From contig CM043966.1 in assembly GCA_014529385.2 (NCBI GenBank), positions 89,122,587 to 89,186,586 on the forward strand: DNA of 64,000 nt. Reading direction: 5' to 3'. The position numbers and the translations under genes are program-made. Positions 1-10,421 of this stretch are shown here, piece by piece. Under the pieces are notes generated by a model that saw only the letters and a program-made list of their open reading frames with translations, did not search any database and had not been told where the DNA came from. Position 1 is the stretch's first letter; the number at the start of each line of letters is the position of its first letter. The DNA comes from Adiantum capillus-veneris. Lineage: Eukaryota > Streptophyta > Polypodiopsida > Polypodiales > Pteridaceae.

Positions 1-1294
1 TGCAGCCGCCTCAGTAGCGGTCTGGCTCAGTGGAGCAAATTTACCATCGCGCCTCACGGCAGGGTAGGTGAGGCTCAATAGAGAGACCCATGTTTTTTAC
101 TTGCCAGCTAATGCTTAAGTGGCAGTTATTAGCCTATAAGGGTTCCATCCCATGGTAGATTTAAACTTAGTGTAGCTTTAAAAAGTTGTAGGTTTTACAG
201 TGTAGCTATCTACCCAGGGTGACAACATTAGGGTTTAGTAAAGTATTTTCTAATATGCTGAAAACTCAAAAGCAAGTAACAAAGTGTGTGTGTGTGTGTG
301 TGGAAAATTGCATCTCCCTCTATCTATGCCCAGTTGTACAATGTTCAAAATTAGAACAATCTTTGACAATCATGTGGTTCTATAGCACAATGCCATGTGG
401 TTCATTTACAAAGCCATGTCCCTTTTTGGCCCTTAGTACCGGATCTCCTGCATCCAATGTTGGCTTGGAAACTCCAAGAGAAAATCATCTTATTCATAAA
501 CTAAGATATAGGATTGTCAATGCCCTAAGTGTTTCAACTTAAACTCGGCTTGAGCGCTTCAACTCGACCAAAAGCACATCAAGTGTGAACTCAAATTAAG
601 AATCAGGCACATCAACTCGGACTCAGCAAGAAGCACATCAAATAGGCTTGAGTGCTTCAGCTAAGAATTTATGGTTGAATCATCTTATAATCTCTTATTA
701 AGTTCTAAATCTCTCTACTTAACTATGTATTAGTCTATCTATGAGCTATTACAATCCAAGGAATTGAGAGGAAGGGTGTTTGATTTACTCTATTTGATGT
801 GGATTTGTCTATTGGTGTTGTTGCAAAGTGTCTGAGGGGAAATTTAGAGAGGCACTTGGATACTTATTCTTCTTCCTCACAACGTATGATGCCATTGGTT
901 GATAAGCGTTGATGATATGACATGGAAACGCATGCGGCACTATTCCTTTTAGTGGCATGTGGTGGTGATGTGGCATTCTGATGAAGTGATAGAGAGCTAA
1001 TATTGTGTGTTGCAGTATGAGTTTGTACATTGATGATGTTGTCGTGCTACTGTAGCAGTTTGGTACAGGAGCACAGGCACCTTTGGGTTGAGTGTGGATA
1101 GTTATAGAGATTCCATATAGAGGTTCTCTAATGATTTATCTGGAAATAGCCTATGGGTAAGCATCAAGTTGGCTCAATCAGAGTGTGGAGGGGTTACATG
1201 TGCCAAAGCCGACCAAGTAGGGGGGAGTGTAGGATTACCTCACTTGGCTGGTGTGAGGTTAGACTTGTAGATATTTGGGTTTTCATGTTGGCAT
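1..1294. other. Left flank, no gene; probable relic of an older LTR element
   Basis: I see no credible coding region. A short (GT)n run lies at 284-302. A purine tract ending in GGGGGGAG at about 1219-1227 is followed by TGTAGGATTACC at 1228, which looks like a polypurine tract joined to the start of a 3' LTR on the plus strand. That LTR would be cut at 1294 by the Tat element and resume after 19588. This is inference from one junction; no partner LTR is visible. Confidence 0.4.
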
Positions 1295-1638
1295 TGATGG
1301 GGGCTTTTCACAAGCCAAGCTCCCATACCCCTCTTCTCTCGTCCCCACCCCATGAAAACCCCTCTTAGGGAGGGAGTGATAAAAAAGCATTGGAAAAAGT
1401 AAGAAAAAAATAAAGTATGATTATGTAAATATATAAGAAAGGTAAAATAGGCCACCTCATGCCTGCGGGGTAGCCCATCCCCACCTTGCCTCCTTTTTCT
1501 TCACTGTTGCCCCGCCGTGTGTCCCTTTTCCTCTCCTCCACTCAAAAGGTCAACCCCCTCTCTCTTCCCCTTGTCCTTTCTCCTTTCTCTCTCCCCTCAA
1601 GCTACCCCACGTCTCACCAATAATGCATTCTAACTCAC
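1295..1638 (+). repeat. 5' LTR of the Tat element, left part
   Basis: It matches 18020-18359 of the 3' LTR with few substitutions and stops at CTCAC, the target site of the inner element. The LTR resumes after 10672. Confidence 0.9.
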
Positions 1639-2214
1639 TGTTAACCCTCACGGCACACGGACACCCATCACCTACGACGGACGTGTATTATGTATTTGGT
1701 AGAGTCAGGTACCGGGCTTGTCGGACCAATAGGGAAAGGTAGAGTGATCGTCGATGAGAGGCGCACTTTAACTTGGACATTCAAGGGATTAGTTGGTTAA
1801 GCATGGGCGCCCAAGTGTGAATGGGGTGAGCTCCTATAAAAGCCAACTAAACCTAATTTTTACTCATTCTCTCATTTGTGCAATTGAAGAGTGCTCTTGC
1901 TCTATCTCCATCTTCTTCTTCTTCACCTCCTTGTGTGTTTGTGTGTGTGTGTGAGAGAGAGAGGGAGAGTGTGTGTGCGATCGAGCATTACGAAGGCACG
2001 ACGGCGGCGAAGCGGTTGAGCGCGGCACGACTGCAGCTTCTTCTTCATCGCGGCGAGGAATCCACCACGAAGGCGAGCGTAGAGCGGTGAGTGACACACC
2101 CTTTGTTTTCTTGAGCTTGCTAGTTTAGGCTTGTTGTGTGCTTGGAGCCGTTTGTGGCTCGCATACGGTGTATTGGCAAGTCCCTTGCTTCGACAGTGCG
2201 GCAAGGAGCGCACA
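1639..2214 (+). repeat. 5' LTR of the gag-protease element
   Basis: A TG...CA LTR, 576 bp, paired with 10097-10672. It holds a TATA box (CTATAAAAG at about 1833) with transcription likely to start some 30 bp on, and a short GT/GA tract at about 1937-1972 that differs from the partner LTR. Confidence 0.92.
1831..1842 (+). promoter_or_regulatory. TATA box in the 5' LTR
   Basis: CTATAAAAG follows a GC-richer U3 and precedes a pyrimidine-rich stretch. The same element occurs at about 10289-10300 in the 3' LTR. It is the likely promoter for the element's genomic RNA. Confidence 0.6.
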
Positions 2215-2218
2215 TTTT

Positions 2219-2236
2219 TGGCGCCGCTGCCGGGGA
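2219..2236 (+). promoter_or_regulatory. Primer-binding site, tRNA-Asp type
   Basis: TGGCGCCGCTGCCGGGGA lies 4 bp after the 5' LTR. It is complementary, with one apparent mismatch, to the 3' end of plant tRNA-Asp, the primer known for Tat and Athila elements. Confidence 0.8.
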
Positions 2237-2329
2237 TATGCCCTACACTAAGCTCGGTTAGCACTTTACGCTTCCTTGTGGTGCAATTTCTATCATAGGA
2301 AAGGCAGGGAAGGAGTGTGTGGAAGGTTT

Positions 2330-2915
2330 CTGTTTTTTGCGTTTTCTGCAATTGCTGTCAAGTTTCAATTTCTGCTATTGTCTGCATTTTTCAATTTCTG
2401 CAATTTCTGCGTTTTCAAGTTCGGCGTTTTCACTTCCTGCAATTTTTCGCATTTCTGTCAATTTTCTGCAATTTCTGCGTTTTTTCCGCATTTTCTGCAA
2501 TTTCTATCAATTTTTTGCAATTTCCGCGTTTTTCCTGCAGTTTTTTCAATTTCTGCGTTTTTCTGTAGCAAAAAAAAAAATTTAAAAAAAATTTTTTTGA
2601 AAAAAAAAAGTTTTTCGAGAAAAAAATAATAATAATTTTGAAAAAAAAAATTTAAAGGAAAAAAATTTTCGGAAATTAAAAACGCGAGCGAGTGTGTGGC
2701 GATATTTTTCGAAAATAAAAAACGTGACTCTTAAAACGTACGGGTTGGTTTGTACAAAAGATAGATCGGGATCGGGATCATTTTCGAGTGTGTGGCGATA
2801 TTTTTCGAAAATAAAAAACGTGACTCTTAAAACGGACGGGTTGGTTTGTATAAAAGGTAGATCGGGATCATTTTCCCGAGCCCGAGCCCGAGCCCGAGCC
2901 CAGGCCCAGGCCTCA
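2330..2915 (+). repeat. Repetitive leader of the gag-protease element
   Basis: Three layers are visible. At 2330-2570 a degenerate unit built on TTTCTGCAATTTCTGCGTTT recurs many times. At about 2690-2870 a block of roughly 95 bp (GAGTGTGTGGCGATATTTTT at its start) is present twice in tandem. At about 2875-2900 the hexamer CCCGAG repeats about four times. Open frames here are by-products of the repeats and are not called as genes. Tandem repeats in untranslated parts are common in Tat-type elements. Confidence 0.8.
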
Positions 2916-3294
2916 GTCCTCAGTCTTATGATATATACTAGACTCACTCTTATATATATACCCTACTCCCTCAAGAGAGAATGAGAGCATGTGGGACAAG
3001 TCCTCCACTCTCCTCCTTTCTCATCCCACTTGCACCCTTAGACTTTCTAGTTTGGGCCTAGTTCCCTACTGGAAATTGACAGTTTTAGGGATTCCGAGGG
3101 CATAGAGTGACCAAACGGAGGGCTGTAAAGCACGGCACGACCCTCTGACCGATACGCTCGTTTCGAGCTATCACACGGCCCATTCCACGACACGCTCTAA
3201 AAAATCTAGCAAAAAAACAAACAAAAAACACGCTAAAAACTAGTCACAAGGCCTCCTAGAGCAGGTTTTTGACACCTAAGGGTATCAAAAGCAC

Positions 3295-6200
3295 ATGCAC
3301 TTACGCTCTGGGCGGGTGCTAGAACACGATCATATTGAGGGTGCCTCTGTTCATATGGATACCCATTACCCATCCACGATAAGCTCTAGACCCTCAGCGG
3401 GGACACAAGGTAGCACCACCCAAGACCCTAAAATAGCCGCTAGTGACTCCTCCTCCGACTCAGAAATCATGGAAGCATACCCTACCCAAAACACTGAGAG
3501 AGAAGGCCATGCACCTCCCGAAGCTCCACAGCCTAGTACTAGTATGTTTAGCCGTTTCATGGAAACATTAGGTAGAGCTACTCGCTCGGAACCTGATGCA
3601 GATGAAGCACACGAAGGGGGTGGGGAAGTGGAATCTCCTTTCACATCGCACGTGGACCCCACACCCCCAAAGAGTGTCCATGTGGATATCCTACCAACTT
3701 CTTACCAAGAAGGCCCTGTTGAGCTGCCTCCTTCAGAAGTTCCCTCTAGAGTACCATTGGTGACAAGTAAAACCACGGGGAGCAACATTGCTTCTACCTC
3801 ACAAGAAACCATTAACACGTCGACTCTAGAAGGATTGTTCATTAATGATCATTGGACATACGACCTACACACTGAGGTGTTGACGGATCTACACTCTGGC
3901 CACGCCTACCATGTAGGATGGATAGAGATTGTACAATCCACCTCTAGTGCCACGAGCATCGAAGATCAACAGAAAATGATCTGTAATGTTATCCATGGCA
4001 TTATTCAATCAGAAAGGCAAAACCGAGGGGTAAATATACTCTCAACTGGCCCCATGAGATTTCTGGATACGAGCAAGGCTCAACAGCCTACTCTATCACA
4101 AATGGAGACTCCTCTAATGAGCCCCATGGACCCATCTTACGTCATTTCACCTGGGGTCTCTATGCAATCTGAGCCTCCGAGCGAAAACTTTAGCTTCCCT
4201 AACTTGGCTCAACCCTCTATTAAGGAAAACATAGTGCTCACTCCAGGGATAAGCCTAACAGAGAATGTACCGATGACATCTACGGTTAGCGCAGTGCCAC
4301 TACCTAGTGTTGTAGTACCTAATATGGGGCCTCGACCATATGTGCCTCTATCCCCTTATGCACACATGGCCCCCACACCTCCAATTGTACCACTTGCTTA
4401 TGCTCCTCGAGTGCCGCTCCCTAGCTCTTATCCGAGTGGACCTATGCCCGGTTATGTTCCATATCCTGCATCATCCACACATATGCCAAGACCGGTACCC
4501 GTTCCTCTCCCACATATGATTCCAAGAGTACCTCCACCGGCCCTGCCTCCTCACATAGGTGACTTGGCAGCGTTTGCTCAAACCATAGGTCGATCTATCG
4601 CGGAAAATATGCGTCATGCATCTGATAGAGAGCCTAGAAGTAAGGCAGTACAAATTGCCAAACTCACGCAAAAATTCAATGGGGACGAAGATGCTAGGAA
4701 ACACATTGAAGTGTTTGAACAAGTATGTGATTCCTTAGGGGAACGCAACGAACTACATAAGTGCAATGCCTTAAGCTTGACATTAAGTGGGAAGGCTGGA
4801 GATTGGTATAGGACCCTAAGGGTGGACGAGAAAACAATCTACCCTACCCTTCGAAGGTTGTTTCTAAAGGAGTACATACGAGAAGGTGTGCTTTGGGGTG
4901 TAGCATCTCAGCTACAGAAGGCCGAACGTAAGGAAGGAGAGTCAGTAAGGGACTTCATTAGTCGTCTAAAGCACTTAAACTCTCGTTGCCCTGTAAATGA
5001 GCGCTTCAACAATAACCAACTGCTTGATCGATTCATTCGAGGGTTGAGGAATGAAGGAATCTATAATGGACTAGTGATTAGAGGTATCACAACCTGGGAA
5101 GATGTCACTGCCAATGCAATCCAATTAGAGGACAACTTGATGATAGCAGGCATGAGGGTGTCTACTGACACGAGATCCACTAGCTCACAAGCCATTGAGT
5201 ATGAACCCATGACTGCAAAGCCCATTGCCAATGAGCCAAAGGTATTTGAGACATTCTTGACAGACCTCACCAAGGCAATCCAAGAGTCTCTTAAGGATAA
5301 TCGACCCCCTCAAAATAGTCACATGTATCCAAGAAGGGAGCAACAATGGTGTTCCATTTGCTTAGGTCCACATAGCACTAGTGAGTGCCCTACGTTTAGA
5401 GTAAAATTTAATGGGACTTGCAACGCATGTGGTAGGTATGGTCACCAAGCTAAGGATTGTTTAATGATCAAACGTATGATGGCAAATAGACCACCTGTAG
5501 CCTGGACGGATGCGCCTCGAGCTCCTGTATTGATGCCTACTCCACCTGTTGAGCAACTACCGCAACACATGGTCCCTAGATCTCAAAATGTTGTACAAGC
5601 TACACCGTTACCACCTCCTGTGCTAGGACCGCAGCCCCCGCATCCAAGAGTCGCCCCTATGAACCAAGTGGGTTGCGAGCCATCAAATGCTTATGCAGAT
5701 GGTTGTGAGGAGGAAATAGACACTAGTATTGCCTACGGACTTGATACATTGGAAGAGTGTCCTATATACTACATGGAAGATTGTTGGGGACAAGTCAAGC
5801 CGGTTTATCAAGCTGCTGCTCTCGCACCCAGAGGTCAAAATATCAACACCCAGGCTAGGAGGCCACCTCTTCAATGCTACGAGTGTGGTGGACCACATCG
5901 AGTAGCGGAGTGCCCTATTAGGCTGCAAAAGAATGCTGCACAGATGCAAATGAATCAAGGGAGCACGTCTGCAATGCCAATACTCACATGTAATCGTTGT
6001 GGCATAGATCACTTGATTGCCCAATGCCCCTATAACCCAAATGCGCCTAAAATCACACCCCTGAATTTGGTCGAAATTGCTAGTGTGACGTCGCCAATAC
6101 CACCCGTCGCACCCGCTTATGCGATTACACGGTCCATGCTTCAAGGGCCAAGCCATATCCTCGAAGAGAGAGATACCGCGTCAGTTATCCAAGCAAAGAA

Positions 6201-6486
6201 AAAGAAGACACGAAGGAAGAAGTCGCAGAATACGGAAAATTCAAAGCCAAGTTCCAAAACAAACATAGGAACAGGAGATGACCCCGTGTATATGAATGAC
6301 CTCGAGGATGATTCAGATTCAGTCGAGACAATGGAGACTAGAACCAATACCACAAAGGGAAAGACCGACAAAGAAAACCGTAACATGGAACCAAATGAAA
6401 ACCGAATAAGAGAAAATCATAAAGAGCCTCTGAAAACACCACAAGTGTTTCCAAATCCAATCCAAGACCCCCAAGATAAATCGTAG
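3295..6486 (+). CDS. gag: Gag polyprotein of the pol-less element, four zinc knuckles
   Basis: A 1063-residue structural protein that would form the particle and bind the element RNA. It begins MHLRSGR, a start seen in Tat and Athila gags. The first 430 residues are Ser/Pro-rich and low complexity. A retrotransposon gag (capsid-like) domain lies at about 450-620, with WYRTL and FISRLKHL as landmarks. Four zinc knuckles follow, beginning near residues 686, 709, 861 and 899. Only the second has the usual C-X2-C-X4-H-X4-C spacing; the other three are C-X2-C-X3-H-X4-C. The C-terminus is basic then acidic. It ends in a TAG, after which the same frame stays open through the protease protein, so a gag-protease fusion by stop readthrough is possible. 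The family is clear; the exact lineage is inferred. Confidence 0.9.
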   Translation: MHLRSGRVLEHDHIEGASVHMDTHYPSTISSRPSAGTQGSTTQDPKIAASDSSSDSEIMEAYPTQNTEREGHAPPEAPQPSTSMFSRFMETLGRATRSEPDADEAHEGGGEVESPFTSHVDPTPPKSVHVDILPTSYQEGPVELPPSEVPSRVPLVTSKTTGSNIASTSQETINTSTLEGLFINDHWTYDLHTEVLTDLHSGHAYHVGWIEIVQSTSSATSIEDQQKMICNVIHGIIQSERQNRGVNILSTGPMRFLDTSKAQQPTLSQMETPLMSPMDPSYVISPGVSMQSEPPSENFSFPNLAQPSIKENIVLTPGISLTENVPMTSTVSAVPLPSVVVPNMGPRPYVPLSPYAHMAPTPPIVPLAYAPRVPLPSSYPSGPMPGYVPYPASSTHMPRPVPVPLPHMIPRVPPPALPPHIGDLAAFAQTIGRSIAENMRHASDREPRSKAVQIAKLTQKFNGDEDARKHIEVFEQVCDSLGERNELHKCNALSLTLSGKAGDWYRTLRVDEKTIYPTLRRLFLKEYIREGVLWGVASQLQKAERKEGESVRDFISRLKHLNSRCPVNERFNNNQLLDRFIRGLRNEGIYNGLVIRGITTWEDVTANAIQLEDNLMIAGMRVSTDTRSTSSQAIEYEPMTAKPIANEPKVFETFLTDLTKAIQESLKDNRPPQNSHMYPRREQQWCSICLGPHSTSECPTFRVKFNGTCNACGRYGHQAKDCLMIKRMMANRPPVAWTDAPRAPVLMPTPPVEQLPQHMVPRSQNVVQATPLPPPVLGPQPPHPRVAPMNQVGCEPSNAYADGCEEEIDTSIAYGLDTLEECPIYYMEDCWGQVKPVYQAAALAPRGQNINTQARRPPLQCYECGGPHRVAECPIRLQKNAAQMQMNQGSTSAMPILTCNRCGIDHLIAQCPYNPNAPKITPLNLVEIASVTSPIPPVAPAYAITRSMLQGPSHILEERDTASVIQAKKKKTRRKKSQNTENSKPSSKTNIGTGDDPVYMNDLEDDSDSVETMETRTNTTKGKTDKENRNMEPNENRIRENHKEPLKTPQVFPNPIQDPQDKS

Positions 6487-8475
6487 GGGCAAAAAGGGAA
6501 AAATCGTAAAAAGAAGATTGGGACGTACCCAAACCCAGTAGATGAGATTGAGCAGGTGAAACATCTAAGAGGTTTAGTGGAGGAGAGTCAAAGGAAACTA
6601 GAACCAGAACCCATGCAGGTCAAAATTCATGACACAGTGTTTCCCACGCAAGTTCATCCACCCCACATGAACCATAGACCGTTAGCCATATCTAGTATCA
6701 TCCAAGACGGGAGTGAGGACAGGACATCAGAAAGTGAGCATACACCCTTCTTGTTGGAAAGGATGTTTAACGAAGGAATACCTGATCCCATTGAGGAATA
6801 TGAGATTCCATCCTCACCAGTTCCTAGTCAAGGACCTACACCCTGCAAAACGCCAATGAATGTTGCCAAACTAGTGGACTTCATGTCTTCTGAGGTCCGA
6901 ACCACGATCATAGCAAAGCTGTATGGAGATCCTGAGTTATTCCTTGCACTTCGAGCATTCCTTAACGGAGAGCTACGAACGGGATTACCGCAGTTTGCGC
7001 AACCAATTAGTCCTGACTCGATTATGATTGATGAGGAAAATCATGTGCAATCACTTGACTTAGATGGACACGAGTCTGTGATCGAGGTACCCATTAACGA
7101 ATTAGGGCAGTATTTTGAAGGCGACGAGTCTAATGCGACCCTACCCATCACTACCAAGGGATTAACTATAAAGGGAATTCTTGATGGTGGTGCGGGAGTT
7201 AGCATCGTTACAAAAGATTGTTGGGAATCCATGGGAAAACCCCGCCTCAGTGTTACTAACATTGTGGTAAAGATGGCAAATGGTACCATAGCAAAACCTA
7301 TGGGGATGCTCAAGGATCTTAAGATCAAAGTTCTAGGACACAAGGTACGACATACGTTCATTGTAATGGATTTCTCTAAACACCTTATGTCATATGAAAT
7401 GATTTTAGGACGACCATTCATGAGGGAAGCACAAATGGTTCACGATTGGTCTAAAAATCATGTCTATTTGCAATTCCAAGACTCTGTCCTTAGAGTGGAT
7501 TTGGTGACTGGTAAGGTACACCCCTTAGGGAGTAAAACCATTATTGATCATTGCTCTGACACCACGGTTCACTCGGCCCCACTACAATATTGTTACACTT
7601 GTAAGAAGGATACAGACATTGGCCAAGATTCTCCTTATATGGATATCCTACCTGGTATGACGGAATCAGACAATGTGGATTGGGTCCACCTAGCATCAAC
7701 CATAGACACTTGGGGAAATAGGGGGACGACCTGGGTAACACGTGAGGGGGATGAAATGCATATACCCTTAAATATGCTACAAGCAATGCATATCGCTTCT
7801 GACAAGACTCATCCTAATGTCACGAAGAAAACATACAAGTGGGTCCCTAAAGCTTCTTTAGTGACCATAGCTAGTGCTAAAAAACAGAAGCCTTGTAAGA
7901 AACGTACCACTCGCTCCAAGAAAAGTAAAGAAACGCTGCGTTGGATTCCTAAACGACTATTGGAAGCCCAAGGCTACTATCAAGGAAATGATCAAATCTG
8001 GGTGCCAAAACGTAGATTGTGCTCTTACCTATCACCTGACCCAAGTGAGCCCAATCCCGTATCTCCAAAACGAATCAATGATCGTGGAAAGGAAAAAATC
8101 ACAAAATGCTACACACCCGCTCCCGAGATAGTTTGGGTACCAAAGAAAAAACGATTTGTTCCACCTAGCTCAGGAAGGGGGGAGTCCCATGAAGATTCTA
8201 GCTCATCATGTAATACATCCATAGAGGTAAAAGCTTCTACACAGCCTCCATCTATAGTAGTGGACCTCCATGAAGCTACAAAAGAACCCACACCTCCCAG
8301 TGTTCAAGAATCACCTGATGAACCACTTCAAGTTCGACCCTGGGAGAGTACCTTACCACCCTTGCAGCTTGACAAGGCACCTAGGGTAATAACAAACTAC
8401 TGGCAAAAATCCTCACCTATTACCAACTGGAACAATTGGTTTCAAAGGGTGACAAGCTCATTTCAAACGGTATGA
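6487..8475 (+). CDS. Protease-bearing protein of the same element, in frame with gag after one TAG
   Basis: The frame is open from 6487, directly after the gag stop; the first ATG is at 6556 (639 residues from there). A retropepsin domain occupies about residues 195-310 of the ATG form, with active-site motif ILDGGAGVSIV (Asp at residue 210) and the downstream ILGRPF flap-proximal signature. It would mature Gag. The C-terminal half has a repeated W-V/I-P-K motif at residues 429, 463, 482 and 527 in a basic context, function unknown. No RT or integrase follows: the protein stops at 8475 and an unusual second polypurine tract begins within 10 bp. Whether it is made by readthrough from gag or from its own ATG cannot be told from sequence. 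Confidence 0.85.
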   Translation, partial: GQKGKNRKKKIGTYPNPVDEIEQVKHLRGLVEESQRKLEPEPMQVKIHDTVFPTQVHPPHMNHRPLAISSIIQDGSEDRTSESEHTPFLLERMFNEGIPDPIEEYEIPSSPVPSQGPTPCKTPMNVAKLVDFMSSEVRTTIIAKLYGDPELFLALRAFLNGELRTGLPQFAQPISPDSIMIDEENHVQSLDLDGHESVIEVPINELGQYFEGDESNATLPITTKGLTIKGILDGGAGVSIVTKDCWESMGKPRLSVTNIVVKMANGTIAKPMGMLKDLKIKVLGHKVRHTFIVMDFSKHLMSYEMILGRPFMREAQMVHDWSKNHVYLQFQDSVLRVDLVTGKVHPLGSKTIIDHCSDTTVHSAPLQYCYTCKKDTDIGQDSPYMDILPGMTESDNVDWVHLASTIDTWGNRGTTWVTREGDEMHIPLNMLQAMHIASDKTHPNVTKKTYKWVPKASLVTIASAKKQKPCKKRTTRSKKSKETLRWIPKRLLEAQGYYQGNDQIWVPKRRLCSYLSPDPSEPNPVSPKRINDRGKEKITKCYTPAPEIVWVPKKKRFVPPSSGRGESHEDSSSSCNTSIEVKASTQPPSIVVDLHEATKEPTPPSVQESPDEPLQVRPWESTLPPLQLDKAPRVITNYWQKSSPITNWNNWFQRVTSSFQTV

Positions 8476-10083
8476 TCTACCCAAGGAAGGGGGGAGTGTT
8501 TGCTGACACTCATCATTCATTTGTTTCCCTCTCAACCTTTTTCCCTGACCTCTCAATCTCCAATCTTAGGGAATGTACATATAAAGCTTTATACTCACAA
8601 AAAAAAAAGCAGAAAAAAAAAAAGAGCAAGAGCAATTAGCAAACGAGTATGCACATTAAAGTCAAAACATTGACTCAGACCTACACATGTCACATCTGGT
8701 ACAGTGAAACAGAAACCTATGCCATAAAACACCTTTGATCCTCATCACTTGAGTGATGGAGGGTAGGTAAGATTAGTACGATAGGAGTGTTTCTGTTTTA
8801 GAGTTGAGTGATTAGCAAAGTTCTCTTTTCCCACTAATGTGCCTCCTGGAGGTATTCCTTTTGTTTCCTAGTGTGTACAGGAGCGTGTTGCTATTGATAG
8901 GATTTGGACCTTCATGGAACCTTCAAATCAAGCGCGACCATCAACACAAACAGGTGTTTCTTATCCATTATCATTGCCCTTATCTTTTTGCATCTATGTT
9001 TGTCTGCTTTGATTGTCATTGGTAGCATACTATTCAGCGCATTGGCTTAGTATCAAACATTTAATTCAATGTAATGTTTTGTCATAATCACTTGTCTAGG
9101 TTTAAAAATCAAGCAGTCCGACTAAGCTAGTTTGACCAAGCTAGGTATTAGAAATCTTCTCTTAATACCATGGGGAATGCCTTCCTAATAAGCAATGGTT
9201 ACTTAGGTTCTTAATCCGATTTAGGCAGCATTGTATGAAATGTACTAGGGCTTTCTAGTGGGCTTAACCCTATTGACCTTTAGCTTAAGTATTATAGAGG
9301 GAGTTTACTAATGTGATGAGCCTGGGAGTGTAACAGTGTTATATGACCTCCCAAAGTTACAAAATTAAAATGCTGAAAATGAACAAACAAAAAATCAAAG
9401 TGCCACAATGTAAAATTTTAGGTTGGAAGAGAAATCTCGGCTTGATTTGGTACTTCACTCACATGTATTGCCTATGGTACTAGAGCCCTAGAGGTTCCCA
9501 GCGTGGGCGCTTTTCCTTGAAAAGCAAAAAACCCAAGGCATACAAAATAAGCACACACATCATAATTGAATCACTGTGAAAAGACCTTGGGGGGTCAAAG
9601 AAAAAGTAATCAGCTAGGCGATGATTTCATGAGAAATTCCTTTTATGGTAGCTTAACTACAAGGTTTTCTAGATATAGCCTCTAGTCAGCCCTTGAACAT
9701 GAATACTTGGCTCTCGCGATTAAACAACTTAATTGACCACTGAAAATTAAGAAGCTTACCCATGGTATTAATATTCGATCTCTAGTGCTTTTCGACCGTC
9801 AAATTAGTGACCCCAGACTTGTTTAATTTTTGGCCTTTACATCTGTTTATGCATTTGATTACATTGCAATTTAATGTTCATTGCTAACAAATTGTTTGAA
9901 ATTCTTTTACCAATCAATGTGTCTACCTAAAACTGCATATGCTTTTTATGAGAATGCAATTACTGTGCCAATGTTGTTTGATTTTGCAGTGACTGAAGAA
10001 GGCTAAGGACATTCATCTCAAATGCTCTTCCACCTCGACGAACCAGCTTCAACTCAATAGCTTCTGAGGACGGAATCTACATC
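8476..10083 (+). other. Non-coding 3' internal region of the gag-protease element
   Basis: About 1.6 kb without a credible gene. It opens with AGGAAGGGGGG at 8484-8494, identical to the core of the true polypurine tract at 10084-10094, followed by TGTTTGCTG, as if an LTR once began there. An A-rich run lies at 8600-8630. In full-length relatives pol would sit upstream of such a region. Confidence 0.75.
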
Positions 10084-10096
10084 AGGAAGGGGGGCA
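10084..10096 (+). promoter_or_regulatory. Polypurine tract of the gag-protease element
   Basis: AGGAAGGGGGGCA lies directly before the 3' LTR start TGTTAACC at 10097. It primes plus-strand DNA synthesis. Confidence 0.85.
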
Positions 10097-10389
10097 TGTT
10101 AACCCTCACGGCACACGGACACCCATCACCTACGACGGACGTGTATTATGTATTTGGTAGAGTCAGGTACCGGGCTTGTCGGACCAATAGGGAAAGGTAG
10201 AGTGATCGTCGATGAGAGGCGCACTTTAACTTGGACATTCAAGGGATTAGTTGGTTAAGCATGGGCGCCCAAGTGTGAATGGGGTGAGCTCCTATAAAAG
10301 CCAACTAAACCTAATTTTTACTCATTCTCTCATTTGTGCAATTGAAGAGTGCTCTTGCTCTATCTCCATCTTCTTCTTCTTCACCTCCT

Positions 10390-10421
<32 letters not shown>

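Noticed and set aside
2276-2629. Phe/Cys-rich open frame in all three plus frames
   Set aside because: It is an effect of the pyrimidine-rich tandem repeat in the element leader; no start context or domain.
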